64,000 nucleotides of DNA from DATKUC01 sp964553615. GTDB taxonomy: Bacteria > Spirochaetota > Spirochaetia > DSM-27196 > DATKUC01. Below the pieces are notes generated by a model that had not been told where the DNA came from, made no database searches, and worked only from the letters and a program-made list of their open reading frames with translations. Location of the stretch: positions 62,001-126,000 of the forward strand of contig CAZKMA010000001.1 of assembly GCA_964553615.1 (NCBI GenBank), in the 5' to 3' direction. Every line of letters starts with the position of its first letter. Within the stretch, counting starts at the first letter, position 1. Below, piece by piece: positions 9,401 to 18,911 of the stretch. A program made the translations under genes and the position numbers.

Positions 9401-10944
9401 AGCTGGTATCGACCGAAAGAATGGCCTCCATCGATCGCGACGCACAGGAACGTTTCTCAATACCCGGTATCGTCCTGATGGAAGGGGCGGCGTTGCGTTG
9501 TTTTGATCTGCTGAAGGTCCACGCGCGGAATCTCGGCGAAGCGCGGGCACGACTGGTATTCGCAGCAGGTCGGGGAAATAACGGCGGTGATGCACTTGCA
9601 ATGGCGCGACTTGCCAGAATCGATGGTCACTTTGACGTCCACGTGGTTCTGAGCCATGGTGAACCGACGGGCCAGTGCGGTCAACAGCTGGCCGCCTGCC
9701 GCGCCCTCGGAATTCCTGTTCTGCTGTATGAGGATGCGGCCGAGGAGTGCCGGAATCTGTTTGCAGCCGCCTCGTGGATTGTCGACGGTCTTTCCGGAAC
9801 CGGGATACGTGGGAGCCTCAGGCAGCCGGTTGCGGAGATCGTGAACGCGGTGAATGCGGCCGGACGGCCCGTTTTTGCAGTGGACACGCCAAGTGGAATA
9901 GGCGACTCGTTCAGGGAAAACTACCCGGCCGTGCGGGCAACCATCACGGCAACCGTGGGACTCCCGAAGATCTGTCTCTATCTTCCGCGGGCGCGACCAT
10001 TCTGCGGAACAATCATCCATGTGCCCATTTCCTTTCCTTCTGAGCTTACCGAAGCCCCCGATATTCCCGGCGAGATCATGAGTCCGGAGGAACTATCCTC
10101 GCTCCTCCCGGCAATCGCGCCGTGGACATACAAGAATCGGCGCGGCTACCTCGGGGTATTCGCCGGAAACACCGGCACCAGTGGTGCGGCACTCCTTGCA
10201 GCAACCGCGGGAGCACGAACCCGGACAGGGCTAGTTTCACTGCACATAGACAGGGAGGTCTACGGAGCGGTTGCCGCATCCTGCCGTTCAGTCATGGCCC
10301 GCCCATGGTCCGGACCGGATGACCCTGCGAACACGCTCCCCGGGCCATATACCGCCATACTCGCCGGACCCGGTTGGGGCAGGGACGAGGACCGCTCGCG
10401 CTGGCTCGAAGCGATAATTGCCACGGGGCTCCCCGGTGTGCTGGACGCCGACGCGCTCAACCTGTTGGGAGAGTGGGGAGAAGAGCGCAGAAAGGCGGTG
10501 GATTTTGGCGGTAGATGGGTGTTCACGCCGCATCCTGGCGAGTTTGCCCGGCTGTGGTCAGCCGTGCATGGATCCACGGCGGATTCTCCGCGGGAGCAGC
10601 TGCTGGACAATCCGGTCCCTGCCGTCCTGTCTCTTGCTGCGGATTTTCGTGCCGTCATTGTGTTGAAGGGGCATGTTACCACGATTGCCGCCCCGGACGG
10701 TCGATTCTGGATGGTGGACGGCATGAATCCGGCGATGGCAACCGGTGGATCGGGGGATGTTCTCAGCGGCATTATCGCCGGGCTGATCGCATCCGGGCTT
10801 CCGGCCGAGGATGCTGCCCGTGCGGGCGTCCTGCTTCATCTGGAGACGGGCAGGGAAGTCTTTGAAAAGATGGGCTGGTTCATTTCCGAGGACCTTCTGG
10901 ACTATCTTTCTCCGGTCCTTGGCCGATACCAGCGGCAGGAGTAG
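9397..10944 (+). CDS. nnrD: Bifunctional NAD(P)H-hydrate epimerase / ADP-dependent dehydratase
   Basis: 515 residues, the full-length fusion. The N-terminal half is the YjeF_N epimerase: GRGNNGGDAL (family GxGNNGGDG; the last glycine is Ala here) and VDGLSGTGIRG with the catalytic Asp. The C-terminal half is the carbohydrate-kinase-like dehydratase: AGPGWGRDEDR, VLDADALNLLG, TPHPGEFARL, VLKGHVTTI and NPAMATGGSGDVLSG. Together they repair the damaged cofactors NADHX and NADPHX in the cytoplasm. The start GTG 9397 overlaps the upstream TGA (GTGA) and has GGGAGGG just before it. An ATG-like start further upstream would run into the lipoprotein gene. Confidence 0.93.
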   Translation: MKLVSTERMASIDRDAQERFSIPGIVLMEGAALRCFDLLKVHARNLGEARARLVFAAGRGNNGGDALAMARLARIDGHFDVHVVLSHGEPTGQCGQQLAACRALGIPVLLYEDAAEECRNLFAAASWIVDGLSGTGIRGSLRQPVAEIVNAVNAAGRPVFAVDTPSGIGDSFRENYPAVRATITATVGLPKICLYLPRARPFCGTIIHVPISFPSELTEAPDIPGEIMSPEELSSLLPAIAPWTYKNRRGYLGVFAGNTGTSGAALLAATAGARTRTGLVSLHIDREVYGAVAASCRSVMARPWSGPDDPANTLPGPYTAILAGPGWGRDEDRSRWLEAIIATGLPGVLDADALNLLGEWGEERRKAVDFGGRWVFTPHPGEFARLWSAVHGSTADSPREQLLDNPVPAVLSLAADFRAVIVLKGHVTTIAAPDGRFWMVDGMNPAMATGGSGDVLSGIIAGLIASGLPAEDAARAGVLLHLETGREVFEKMGWFISEDLLDYLSPVLGRYQRQE

Positions 10945-10952
10945 TCCTTATC

Positions 10953-11531
10953 ATGGAACGCCGGGGCGACCGACGCCGCCAACCGGGCCAGCAGGGCCAG
11001 GAAGAGGTCAGAGTACCGAACAGTCTCAACTTTCACTATGACCGCGATGAACGTCTGTCCATGGCGTCGGAGGAACTTCGAGAGGCCGGCCGGCAACAGT
11101 CGTTTTTCAGACGATATCGCGGGCCGCTTCTCATGCTTGTAGATGTCGCACTCCTGGTGGGCATGATCGGCCTGTTTGTGTGGCTTACCGGGGGGGAACA
11201 GAGGGCTTCTCTTCCCGGTTATTCGGTAACGCTTCGGGCGGCTCGCTTTGGCCAGCAGGCGCTGGTGACCGTGACCATAGAGCAAACCGAGGCAAGCCCC
11301 GAGCTGTCCGGAGATATCGTCGAACTGGCAATGAGCGTACCGGGGACTTCGCTTTCGGTGACGGAGAAGGATGTCCTGCCTGCGAAGAAGGGGCAGGTCC
11401 GTACAATTCGCGCGGTTCTGGAGCCACTCCCTGAATCTTCGCACCCGCAGAACAAGAACAAGTCGGTCTTCGTTGTTGTTCGCGCTGCCGACCATACCGC
11501 AAAGCTTTCGGTCGTCATGCAGAACGAGTAG
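10953..11531 (+). CDS. Single-span membrane protein of unknown function
   Basis: 192 residues. The first 50 are basic and Gln/Arg-rich, presumably cytoplasmic. One membrane span (MLVDVALLVGMIGLFVWLTG, about residues 54-73) leads to a beta-rich external domain of about 115 residues. No family was recognised. It starts 8 bp after nnrD with a GGCAGGAG ribosome site about 12 nt upstream, inside the same operon. The soluble part could be an immunoglobulin-like fold, but that is a guess from strand spacing alone. Confidence 0.7.
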   Translation: MERRGDRRRQPGQQGQEEVRVPNSLNFHYDRDERLSMASEELREAGRQQSFFRRYRGPLLMLVDVALLVGMIGLFVWLTGGEQRASLPGYSVTLRAARFGQQALVTVTIEQTEASPELSGDIVELAMSVPGTSLSVTEKDVLPAKKGQVRTIRAVLEPLPESSHPQNKNKSVFVVVRAADHTAKLSVVMQNE

Positions 11532-11590
11532 TCGCCTTGACCGGCCTTATCGGTTGAAGTATCCTTAAGTCAATCCAATCAGGGGGGCGT

Positions 11591-12004
11591 ATGTATCAGT
11601 TCTATTTCCTTTCCATTCTCCTCAACCTCCTCGCGGGTATCGCTCTCGCGTTCGACTCCCTGGATGAGAAACTCGGCCTGAGCCGTTTCTTCAATAGAGA
11701 GGTATTTGCGCAATCCGGTTTTAGAGTAACGGTAGGCATACTGACACTCATTGTCGGGGTTTTCAAGTTCCTCTCCGTTACTGCCGGGAACGTCCCGGTA
11801 GTAGGAGATCTGCTGCCGGCCGTAATGGGAGTCCTTCTCGGGCTTTCCCTTATCGTTATGTTCTACAAGGATCGTTCGACGGTTTCGAGCCCGATCATCG
11901 AGACTCTGGATGCCGTACTGATAAAGAATCGTACTGTCCTCGGAGTCCTGGGCATCATTGCCGCGATCATGCACTTTCTGTTTCCGTCGGTACTGTTCCT
12001 GTGA
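11591..12004 (+). CDS. Small four-helix integral membrane protein
   Basis: 137 residues with about four hydrophobic segments and a short charged loop (FDSLDEKLGLSRFF) after the first. A strong ribosome site (AGGGGGG) precedes the ATG. The stop overlaps the mutT start as GTGA, so the two are translationally coupled. The family was not recognised; similar small membrane proteins occur in spirochaetes next to housekeeping genes. No active-site residues are visible. Confidence 0.7.
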   Translation: MYQFYFLSILLNLLAGIALAFDSLDEKLGLSRFFNREVFAQSGFRVTVGILTLIVGVFKFLSVTAGNVPVVGDLLPAVMGVLLGLSLIVMFYKDRSTVSSPIIETLDAVLIKNRTVLGVLGIIAAIMHFLFPSVLFL

Positions 12005-12435
12005 GCGATCCGGACGGGATCCCGGCAGCCGGTGAATCGGTGGCCGGAATTGTCCTGAAATCGGAAACCGTATTTCTTGCCCGGCGCCGTATGGGCGGCA
12101 GCATCGGCGGCAAGTGGGAGTTCCCCGGCGGGAAGGTGGAACCGGGAGAGTATCCGGTGGAGGCGCTCAAGCGGGAGTTCATGGAAGAACTCGGTGTCCG
12201 CATACACGTCGGGTCTGCCATCGGGCAGAGCGAGTTCGAGCATGACGCCCGCCAATTCGTGGTCACTGCCTATGAGGTTGAGCTTGAGGGAGAGCCCCGG
12301 ACGCTCGAAGAACACATCTCCCTTGGGTGGTTTCCGGTGGAAAGTCTGTCGGAAGTTGATCTGCCGGACTCAGACCGCGGCCTGGTCGAGTCCGTTCTTC
12401 GGTATGTGAAAAACAGGACACCCGACGCTATATGA
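12001..12435 (+). CDS. mutT: NUDIX hydrolase, 8-oxo-dGTP diphosphatase type (MutT)
   Basis: 144 residues. The Nudix box GKVEPGEYPVEALKREFMEELGV is complete (G-x5-E-x7-REFMEE). The short N-terminal domain and the GGKWEFPGGK loop match MutT, which hydrolyses oxidised dGTP in the nucleotide pool to prevent mutation. The start is the GTG at 12001, overlapping the upstream stop. It is the last gene of the nnrD operon, so this operon combines cofactor repair and nucleotide-pool cleaning. The 3' end overlaps glgC, convergent, by 8 bp. Other Nudix substrates cannot be excluded. Confidence 0.88.
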   Translation: MSDPDGIPAAGESVAGIVLKSETVFLARRRMGGSIGGKWEFPGGKVEPGEYPVEALKREFMEELGVRIHVGSAIGQSEFEHDARQFVVTAYEVELEGEPRTLEEHISLGWFPVESLSEVDLPDSDRGLVESVLRYVKNRTPDAI

Positions 12436-13708
12436 CCGTGCCCGGCGGGATAATTGCGTTTTTTGGAATGACAATTACGCCGTCTCTCACAAAGTAGCAG
12501 TCGAAATCTCCATCGGGTCGGTCCTTCTCTTCGACGCCAATTCTGCATCCCTCGCCAATCCGTGCGTTCTTGTCTATTATCGCCTTGCGAACCACCGAAT
12601 TCCGTCCAATTCCAATATCCGGCCGTCCGAGCAACAGGTTTTCCTTTCGTCCGTCATCGGTTTCGTAGTAGTCAGCACCCATGCAAATGACGCCGTCGAG
12701 TTCACACTCGGTCTCTATGAAGGTCCGAATTCCGACAATTGCGTTGTTCACACGCGCATTCGTTATTACGCAGCCATCCGCGGCAAGAACATGGGAAAGT
12801 GTGCACGCATTGAACTTGGATGCCGGGAGATCTCGCCGATGCGTGTAGATTGGCATTGTTTCATCATAGAAATTGAAGTCCGGGCGAAGACTCGCAAGAT
12901 TCAGGTTGGTTTCGTAGAATGACTTCACGGTACCAATATCTTCCCAGAATCCGTCGAAAACGTACGCGTACACGTTGCGCCGTTCTATTGCGCGGGGGAT
13001 TATCTCTTTGCCGAAATCCGTGAACTCGTTGTCAAGTTCCTGCTCAAGCACATTTGCATTGAAGATATAGATCCCCATGCTTGCAAGGTATTCTTTCCCG
13101 GCAGACAGCTTTTCTTTGTCCGGATGAATCTCCGGCGGAATCCTCAGGTGGGGTATGTCAATCGAGAGCGGAGGTTTTTCGAGGAACTCCGTAATCCGGG
13201 CATCGGAACCCGCTTTCAGGATTCCAAAGCCGACCGCCTGATCCCGCGTTACCGGGGTTGCTGCGACGGTCACTTCCGCGCCGGTTTCGACATGACGCCG
13301 AAACACTTCCGCAAGGTTCATACGGTAGAGCTGGTCACCTGACAGGACTATATAGTGCGAGGGTCCCTGTGTCCGAAAATGGACGAAGTTCTTTCGAACC
13401 GCGTCCGCGGTGCCTTCGTACCATCCGGAGTGTTCGAATGTCTGTTCCGCCGCCAGGATTTCAACGAATCCCTGCGTGAATGAATCGAATACATACGTCT
13501 GAGCGATATGGAGGTGGAGGCTTGCGGAATTGAACTGGGTAAGCACATAGATCTGTTTGAAACCCGAGTTAATGCTGTTGGATAGCGGAATGTCCACCAG
13601 GCGATATTTCGCCCCGAAGGGTACAGCGGGCTTTGCACGATCTTTGGTGAGCGGATACAGGCGAGTTCCCTTACCGCCGCCCATGACGATGGAAAGTACT
13701 TTGGACAT
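12428..13708 (-). CDS. glgC: Glucose-1-phosphate adenylyltransferase
   Basis: 426 residues. The nucleotidyltransferase signature VMGGGKGTRLYPLT is at the N-terminus. YRLVDIPLSNSINSG, SGDQLYRM and FLEKPP follow, and a left-handed beta-helix with the GlgC regulatory C-terminus ends the protein. It makes ADP-glucose for glycogen synthesis; the synthase GlgA is encoded 3.6 kb away on the same strand. I chose ATG 13708, preceded by AAAGGAAA. A start at 13777 would add 23 residues with no ribosome site and overlap the divergent helicase promoter. Confidence 0.95.
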   Translation of the reverse strand: MSKVLSIVMGGGKGTRLYPLTKDRAKPAVPFGAKYRLVDIPLSNSINSGFKQIYVLTQFNSASLHLHIAQTYVFDSFTQGFVEILAAEQTFEHSGWYEGTADAVRKNFVHFRTQGPSHYIVLSGDQLYRMNLAEVFRRHVETGAEVTVAATPVTRDQAVGFGILKAGSDARITEFLEKPPLSIDIPHLRIPPEIHPDKEKLSAGKEYLASMGIYIFNANVLEQELDNEFTDFGKEIIPRAIERRNVYAYVFDGFWEDIGTVKSFYETNLNLASLRPDFNFYDETMPIYTHRRDLPASKFNACTLSHVLAADGCVITNARVNNAIVGIRTFIETECELDGVICMGADYYETDDGRKENLLLGRPDIGIGRNSVVRKAIIDKNARIGEGCRIGVEEKDRPDGDFDCYFVRDGVIVIPKNAIIPPGTVI

Positions 13709-13768
13709 GTTGCGGGTTTCCTTTACCCATTCATTGTATGGAACCAATTGCGAACGGTCAAGAAAATC

Positions 13769-13799
13769 TTGGCACAAACGCTAATGTTTGTGATATGAT
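13769..13799 (+). promoter_or_regulatory. Putative mrfA promoter
   Basis: Forward strand: -35 TTGGCA (13769-13774), 19-bp spacer, -10 TATGAT (13794-13799). The spacer is long, so confidence is modest. Two ATG codons lie inside the -10 box, which points to the ATG at 13813 as the true start. Confidence 0.35.
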
Positions 13800-13812
13800 G
13801 CGCTCAGCTCGT

Positions 13813-16146
13813 ATGGATTCTGTGAGAAGCGTATTAGAAACTCTTCAAGGTGATCCGGCGTTCATGTCGTGCGTGACCCGTTGGGAGGTTATTCCGCCGC
13901 GGGACGCGAGTTACGCACCACTGCCGAATGATCTTGATCCGCGCGTGCGGGATGCGTTGGGCTCCCGTGGCATATCGCGCCTCTACAGCCATCAGGCAGA
14001 GACCTACAGGCTGGTCAGAGACGGAGTGAACGCGACGGTGGTAACGCCCACCGCATCCGGAAAGACCCTCTGTTACAACCTTCCAGTGCTTCAATCGCTT
14101 ATCGAGCGGCCGGAGCTCCGTGCTCTGTACCTGTTCCCGACCAAGGCGCTGTCGCAGGATCAGCAATCCGAATTGAATGAGAATATCAACTTCGGTTCGC
14201 TCCCGGTCAAGGTTTCAACGTATGACGGTGATACGCCGGCGAGTCTTCGTGTATCAGCACGGGAAACCGGACAGGTCATCATCAGCAATCCTGACATGCT
14301 GCACGCCGGTATTCTCCCGAATCACCCGAAATGGATCAAGTTTTTGAAGAACCTCGCTTTCGTGGTCATAGACGAGGTTCACACCTACCGCGGCGTATTC
14401 GGTTCGCACATGACGAACGTCATTCGACGGCTCAAACGGATTGCGCGATTCTACGGAGCGGAGCCGATCTTCATCTGTTGTTCGGCCACCATTGGCAATC
14501 CTCTCGAGCTGGCAATGCGTGTTATCGAAGAGGATTCCGTTCTGGTGGATCGAAACGGCGCCCCGGCCGGGGAGAAGCACTTTGTTCTGTACAATCCTCC
14601 GCTCGTGGATCGGGTTCAGGGCATTCGCAGGGGCGTGGTTCTCGAGTCACAGCGAATGGCGCTGCGTCTGTTGCGGGCCGGCATAAAGACAATAGTATTC
14701 TCCCGTTCGCGCGTTCGTACCGAACTCATTGCTTCCTATATCAATGAATCGCTCTCGAATATGTATACGGACGACGAGCGTATTCGTGTTGAGCCCTACC
14801 GAGGTGGATACCTTCCGAACGAGCGCCGGGCAATCGAGAAGGGATTGCGTGATGGATCCATCCGCGGTGTTGTGTCTACGAATGCGCTCGAACTCGGGAT
14901 AGACATTGGCGGACTGGATGCTGCCATTCTTGCAGGATTCCCGGGTTCCATATCTTCGAGCTGGCAGCAGGCGGGACGGGCGGGACGGCGCAGCAGCATC
15001 TCGGTTGCATTTCTCATAGCCACGTCGAGTCCGCTCGATCAGTACATGGCAAAACATCCCGGATACTTCCTCGGCCGGTCCCCGGAATCCGGATTCATCG
15101 ACCCGAACAACCTGTATATTCTCCTCGATCAGTTGAAATGCGCGGTGTTCGAACTCCCGTTTAGAAGCGATGAACAATTCGGACCGGACACCGCTGAGTA
15201 TCTGCAAATCCTTGAGGAGAGCGGCGTTGTACGGATGTCCGCCGGCACCTATTACTGGTCCGACCGCTCATATCCCGCCGAACAGATCAGCCTGCGGAGT
15301 GCCACATCCGACAACGTGGTCATTGTGGATGCAACGAAAGGGCGAAACCGCGTCATCGGAGAGATGGATCGCCCGAGCGCGAAGGAGCTGATTTTCGACA
15401 ACGCGGTGTACATTCATCACGGCGAACAATATGTAGTAAAGAATCTCGATCTGGAGAACCGACGCTGCTATGTCGAGGAATCCACGGTGAACTATTACAC
15501 CGATGCGATCGTCAAGCGGGATCTCAAGGTGCTGCATGAAGATGAACGTCTGCAGACAGAAGGCTGCACGGTTGTCGTTGGCGATATTCTTGTCCGCAAC
15601 CAGGTGGCGAAGTTCAAGAAGATTCGTTTCCATACCCACGAAAACGTCGGTTACGGCGAGATCTCTCTGCCGGAGGAGGAAATGCACACCAGAAGCATTA
15701 TCCTCCTGTTTGACGAGGCGGATGCGTCCGGCCTGGCACTTGCAAATCTGGATCCGACGCTTACCGGCGCAGTCATTGCGCGGCTCGGCACAATCGTCAA
15801 GAATGTCGCACCGTTCTTTCTCCTGTGCGACGCAAAGGATATCGGCGTTGCCGAACGGCTCCGCGATCCTCACCTGGGAACACCCTGTCTGTACATCTAT
15901 GATTCCTATCCGGGGGGAAGCGGTCTTTCCGAAGCCTTTCTTACAAAGCTCCCGGACATTCTCCGCGCAGGGCTGGATCTCGTTCGCGCGTGTCCGTGCG
16001 ACGAGGGATGTCCGAGCTGTGTTGGTCCACGGGACCCGCAGGAAGAGCTTGACGGGAATCCGAAGGCGGGAGTGGTAGAGTTCCTCGATCGATGGCTCGG
16101 AAGTCTCCCTGCACGAATACCCACAGAGGAAGTCCATGGCACTTGA
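13813..16146 (+). CDS. mrfA: DEXH-box helicase with C-terminal DUF1998 zinc domain (MrfA/YprA-like)
   Basis: About 777 residues. The helicase core shows TPTASGKTLCYNLP (Walker A), VIDEVHTYRG (DEVH), CSATIGNP (motif III) and QQAGRAGRRSS (motif VI). The C-terminal region has the MrfA/DUF1998 four-cysteine cluster CPCDEGCPSCVG. In Bacillus subtilis MrfA works with the exonuclease MrfB in a repair pathway for mitomycin C lesions that is separate from UvrABC. Here the next gene is a MrfB homologue overlapping by 11 bp, the same arrangement. The in-frame ATGs at 13738 and 13795 are less likely because they lie upstream of or within the predicted promoter. Confidence 0.88.
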   Translation: MDSVRSVLETLQGDPAFMSCVTRWEVIPPRDASYAPLPNDLDPRVRDALGSRGISRLYSHQAETYRLVRDGVNATVVTPTASGKTLCYNLPVLQSLIERPELRALYLFPTKALSQDQQSELNENINFGSLPVKVSTYDGDTPASLRVSARETGQVIISNPDMLHAGILPNHPKWIKFLKNLAFVVIDEVHTYRGVFGSHMTNVIRRLKRIARFYGAEPIFICCSATIGNPLELAMRVIEEDSVLVDRNGAPAGEKHFVLYNPPLVDRVQGIRRGVVLESQRMALRLLRAGIKTIVFSRSRVRTELIASYINESLSNMYTDDERIRVEPYRGGYLPNERRAIEKGLRDGSIRGVVSTNALELGIDIGGLDAAILAGFPGSISSSWQQAGRAGRRSSISVAFLIATSSPLDQYMAKHPGYFLGRSPESGFIDPNNLYILLDQLKCAVFELPFRSDEQFGPDTAEYLQILEESGVVRMSAGTYYWSDRSYPAEQISLRSATSDNVVIVDATKGRNRVIGEMDRPSAKELIFDNAVYIHHGEQYVVKNLDLENRRCYVEESTVNYYTDAIVKRDLKVLHEDERLQTEGCTVVVGDILVRNQVAKFKKIRFHTHENVGYGEISLPEEEMHTRSIILLFDEADASGLALANLDPTLTGAVIARLGTIVKNVAPFFLLCDAKDIGVAERLRDPHLGTPCLYIYDSYPGGSGLSEAFLTKLPDILRAGLDLVRACPCDEGCPSCVGPRDPQEELDGNPKAGVVEFLDRWLGSLPARIPTEEVHGT

Positions 16147-17347
16147 CCTGTATGAACGGTTGAGGCAACTGAAAGAGGGAGCGGTTCCCGCGGCGGGTAA
16201 CACGGTCGAAAAGAGCGACGCCGGGACCAGGTTTTCGGCTGTCCCGGTTTCACTGCCACCGGAGGGATGGGAAAGTGTTGCTCCTTTTGTTTTTCGTCGA
16301 ACGGTGTCATTGGCTCCGGAGGACGCTGCAGGAGCGGAGAGTCTCGACTCGTCAGTCTTGCTTGGGAATGTCCTGCATTCGCCCGTGTGGGAAGATATCG
16401 GGTTCTACGATACCGAGACGACCGGTCTTTCGGGTGGTGCCGGCAGCCACATCTTTCTCTTCGGTGTCGGTTTCCGCAGTTCCGGTCGGTTCGTAATCGA
16501 GCAGGTTCTGCTCGGCGACTACCCGGCGGAACCTGAGTTCCTGAAATGCGTGGATTCTCTTCTCGCGCGGTTTAAACTCATCGTTTCCTACAACGGTCGT
16601 GCGTTTGATTCTCACCTTCTTGCCACTCGTTTTCTCATGAACCGGCTTCCCTTTGACAAGCCCGGAGAGGTAGATCTGCTCTATCCGGCGCGCAGCATGT
16701 TTCGTCGCGTCATCGGCGCATGCTCACTCTCGGATATCGAACGTGATGTGCTTGGAGTTGAACGGCAACTGGACGTACCGGGGGCCCTTATCCCCGGGCT
16801 CTATTTCGAATATCTTCGCACGGGCAATTCAGGCGCGCTGGTGCCGGTCTTTGCTCACCATGCTGAGGATATCTTTTCGCTCTACCGGTTGCTCATGCGG
16901 ATGGAGGCTCTTCTCAGCGGCCCGGCACCGGATCAGGAAATTGACCCGTACGGGACCGCGCGTCTGCTTGCCCGGCATGGTAAGGAAGACTCGGCGGTCG
17001 CCTTGCTCGAGCATGGCGCAGCGGATGAGCTTCCCGGGAACGCTGCGCGGTATCTGGCCAGTCTGTACCGGAGGCGGGGCATGCACGATCGGTGCGCCGA
17101 GGTCTGGAGCCGTCAGTACCATACGCACCACTCGGTTCGAGCCGGGATAGAACTGGCAAAAATCTATGAGCACCGGCTGAAGGATCACCGCCGTGCATTG
17201 ACGCTCGTTTCGGAACTCATCGAACTTGCCCACTCCACTCCCTGGCGGGAGGATCTCGGTCGAAGGCGGGAGCGGCTCTTGCGGCGTCTTGAGCGTGCAG
17301 AGCTTTCCCGCAGAGGCGGACCGGACAGGTCTCGGACACTTCACTGA
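16136..17347 (+). CDS. mrfB: RNase H-like DEDD exonuclease with TPR tail (MrfB/YprB-like)
   Basis: 403 residues. An RNase H-fold exonuclease domain lies at about residues 85-265, with YDTETTGLSGG (Asp-Glu pair), VSYNGRAFDSHLL (second Asp) and FAHHAEDIFSL (final His/Asp). The C-terminal 130 residues are TPR-like helices rich in Leu and Arg. B. subtilis MrfB has the same build and digests DNA after MrfA unwinding. The gene overlaps mrfA by 11 bp, so the two are translated together. Its stop is 3 bp from the convergent glgA stop with no visible terminator. Confidence 0.82.
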   Translation: MALDLYERLRQLKEGAVPAAGNTVEKSDAGTRFSAVPVSLPPEGWESVAPFVFRRTVSLAPEDAAGAESLDSSVLLGNVLHSPVWEDIGFYDTETTGLSGGAGSHIFLFGVGFRSSGRFVIEQVLLGDYPAEPEFLKCVDSLLARFKLIVSYNGRAFDSHLLATRFLMNRLPFDKPGEVDLLYPARSMFRRVIGACSLSDIERDVLGVERQLDVPGALIPGLYFEYLRTGNSGALVPVFAHHAEDIFSLYRLLMRMEALLSGPAPDQEIDPYGTARLLARHGKEDSAVALLEHGAADELPGNAARYLASLYRRRGMHDRCAEVWSRQYHTHHSVRAGIELAKIYEHRLKDHRRALTLVSELIELAHSTPWREDLGRRRERLLRRLERAELSRRGGPDRSRTLH

Positions 17348-17350
17348 AGG

Positions 17351-18877
17351 TCAGTCGTTTTCGTTCTTTTTGCCGTTCTCAGCCTTCAGCTTCGGTCGTT
17401 TCTTCTTCAATGCGTTTGCGTACACCTGTTCGTACTCCGCGGCGGATTTCTTCCAGGTAAAACGAACGCCCATTCCCTTGTACCTGAGCGCCTTGATGTG
17501 GTCGGGTTTGCTGTAGAAGACCTTGGTTGCCTGGTCGACCGCCTGGTAGATGGCAGATGGGCTCGTCTGATCTATCATGAATCCGGTGCCCTGGCCGTTC
17601 CGGGGGTTGTATGGTTCCACACTGTCCAGGAAACCGCCGGTCTGGGTCACTATTGGAATGGCACCGTAGCGCAGAGAATACATCTGGTTCAGGCCGCACG
17701 GCTCATACCGCGATGGCATGAGAAAGAAATCACTTCCCGCTTCTATGAGGTGAGCCAGTCGTTCATCGAACTTCAGGTATGCCTTGAGATTCGGCAGCCG
17801 CTGAGACAGTCGATAGAGCTCGTCTTCGCACCAGCTCTCGCCTGTTCCGAGGATCACGAACTGAAGATCCAGATCGCTGCAGATATCATAGAGGCTGCCA
17901 TGCGATGGTGAGCACAGCTCATCGAAACCCTTCTGTTCCGCAAGCCGGGATACGATTCCGAAGAGGGGGGTGTTGGGATTCACCTCGAGGCCGGCCTCCT
18001 TTTGCAGGACCGTTTTCACCAGTGCCTTGTTGTCCGGGCGCTCGCGGGAATAGTTGAAAGGGAGCAGCGGGTCGGACTTCGGATTCCACAGGTCGTAATC
18101 CATGCCGTTCAATATTCCAGTCAGCTCCTTGCTGCGCGCTCTGAGGAGATCGTCCAGGTGAAACCCGTATTTTGGAGTCTGTATCTCGTTCGCGTAGTGC
18201 GGTGAGACGGTTGTAATCATATCGGCACCGGAAAGACCGGCTTTCATGAAGTTGATGTGTCCATGGTCGTCCAGCCCGGAGGACTGATACGCGGCGGGCA
18301 TGAGGCCAAGTTTGAAAAACTCCTTCTGGTCGAAGACGCCCTGATAGCCGAGATTGTGAATGGTCATGACCGTGCCCGTTTCGGCAAACGGATAGATGTC
18401 CGGTTCGTTGTGCAGATAGACGGGAACCAGAGCGGTTGGCCAGTCGTGCGAGTGAATAATGTCCGGTATCCACTGAAGGAATCGGCACATTTGAACTGCT
18501 GCGGCCGAAAGGTGGGCAAATCGAACGGCGTTATCCTTGTAGAACGGCTCCGTCCTGGATCCATACACCCCGTCTCTCCCGTACAGTTCTTCGTGGTCGA
18601 GGAAATATACCGGTACGTCACTGCCGGGAATTTTCGACTCGTAGAGTCCATTCCAGTATTCTTCGGCCCCAAGGGGTACGCCAAGTGGAAGCCAGTGTTT
18701 GAACATCCCCTCGCGAGGAAGGAAATAGTATCGCGGCATCAGGATACGCACGTCATGGCCGACACGCGACAGCTCTACCGAGAGCGTGGATACCATGTCC
18801 GCAAGCCCACCGGTCTTGGCAAAAGGCGCAGCCTCGCTGGCTACCATCAGTATTTTTAAAGGTTCAACTTTGCTCAT
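17351..18877 (-). CDS. glgA: Glycogen/starch synthase, ADP-glucose type
   Basis: 508 residues, GT5 family. The ADP-glucose loop is KTGGLADMV near the N-terminus, and the C-terminal catalytic domain has GIVSRLAEQKG and PSRYEPCGLNQMYSLRYG. It elongates alpha-1,4-glucan chains in the cytoplasm. The start is ATG 18877 with a strong GGAGGAG site. The C-terminal 20 residues are very lysine-rich (KKKRPKLKAENGKKNEND), which is not part of the catalytic core. It is split from glgC by the two oppositely oriented mrf genes. Confidence 0.95.
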   Translation of the reverse strand: MSKVEPLKILMVASEAAPFAKTGGLADMVSTLSVELSRVGHDVRILMPRYYFLPREGMFKHWLPLGVPLGAEEYWNGLYESKIPGSDVPVYFLDHEELYGRDGVYGSRTEPFYKDNAVRFAHLSAAAVQMCRFLQWIPDIIHSHDWPTALVPVYLHNEPDIYPFAETGTVMTIHNLGYQGVFDQKEFFKLGLMPAAYQSSGLDDHGHINFMKAGLSGADMITTVSPHYANEIQTPKYGFHLDDLLRARSKELTGILNGMDYDLWNPKSDPLLPFNYSRERPDNKALVKTVLQKEAGLEVNPNTPLFGIVSRLAEQKGFDELCSPSHGSLYDICSDLDLQFVILGTGESWCEDELYRLSQRLPNLKAYLKFDERLAHLIEAGSDFFLMPSRYEPCGLNQMYSLRYGAIPIVTQTGGFLDSVEPYNPRNGQGTGFMIDQTSPSAIYQAVDQATKVFYSKPDHIKALRYKGMGVRFTWKKSAAEYEQVYANALKKKRPKLKAENGKKNEND

Positions 18878-18911
18878 CTACTCCTCCAGGTGGTTGAACG
18901 ACTCCATGTCA

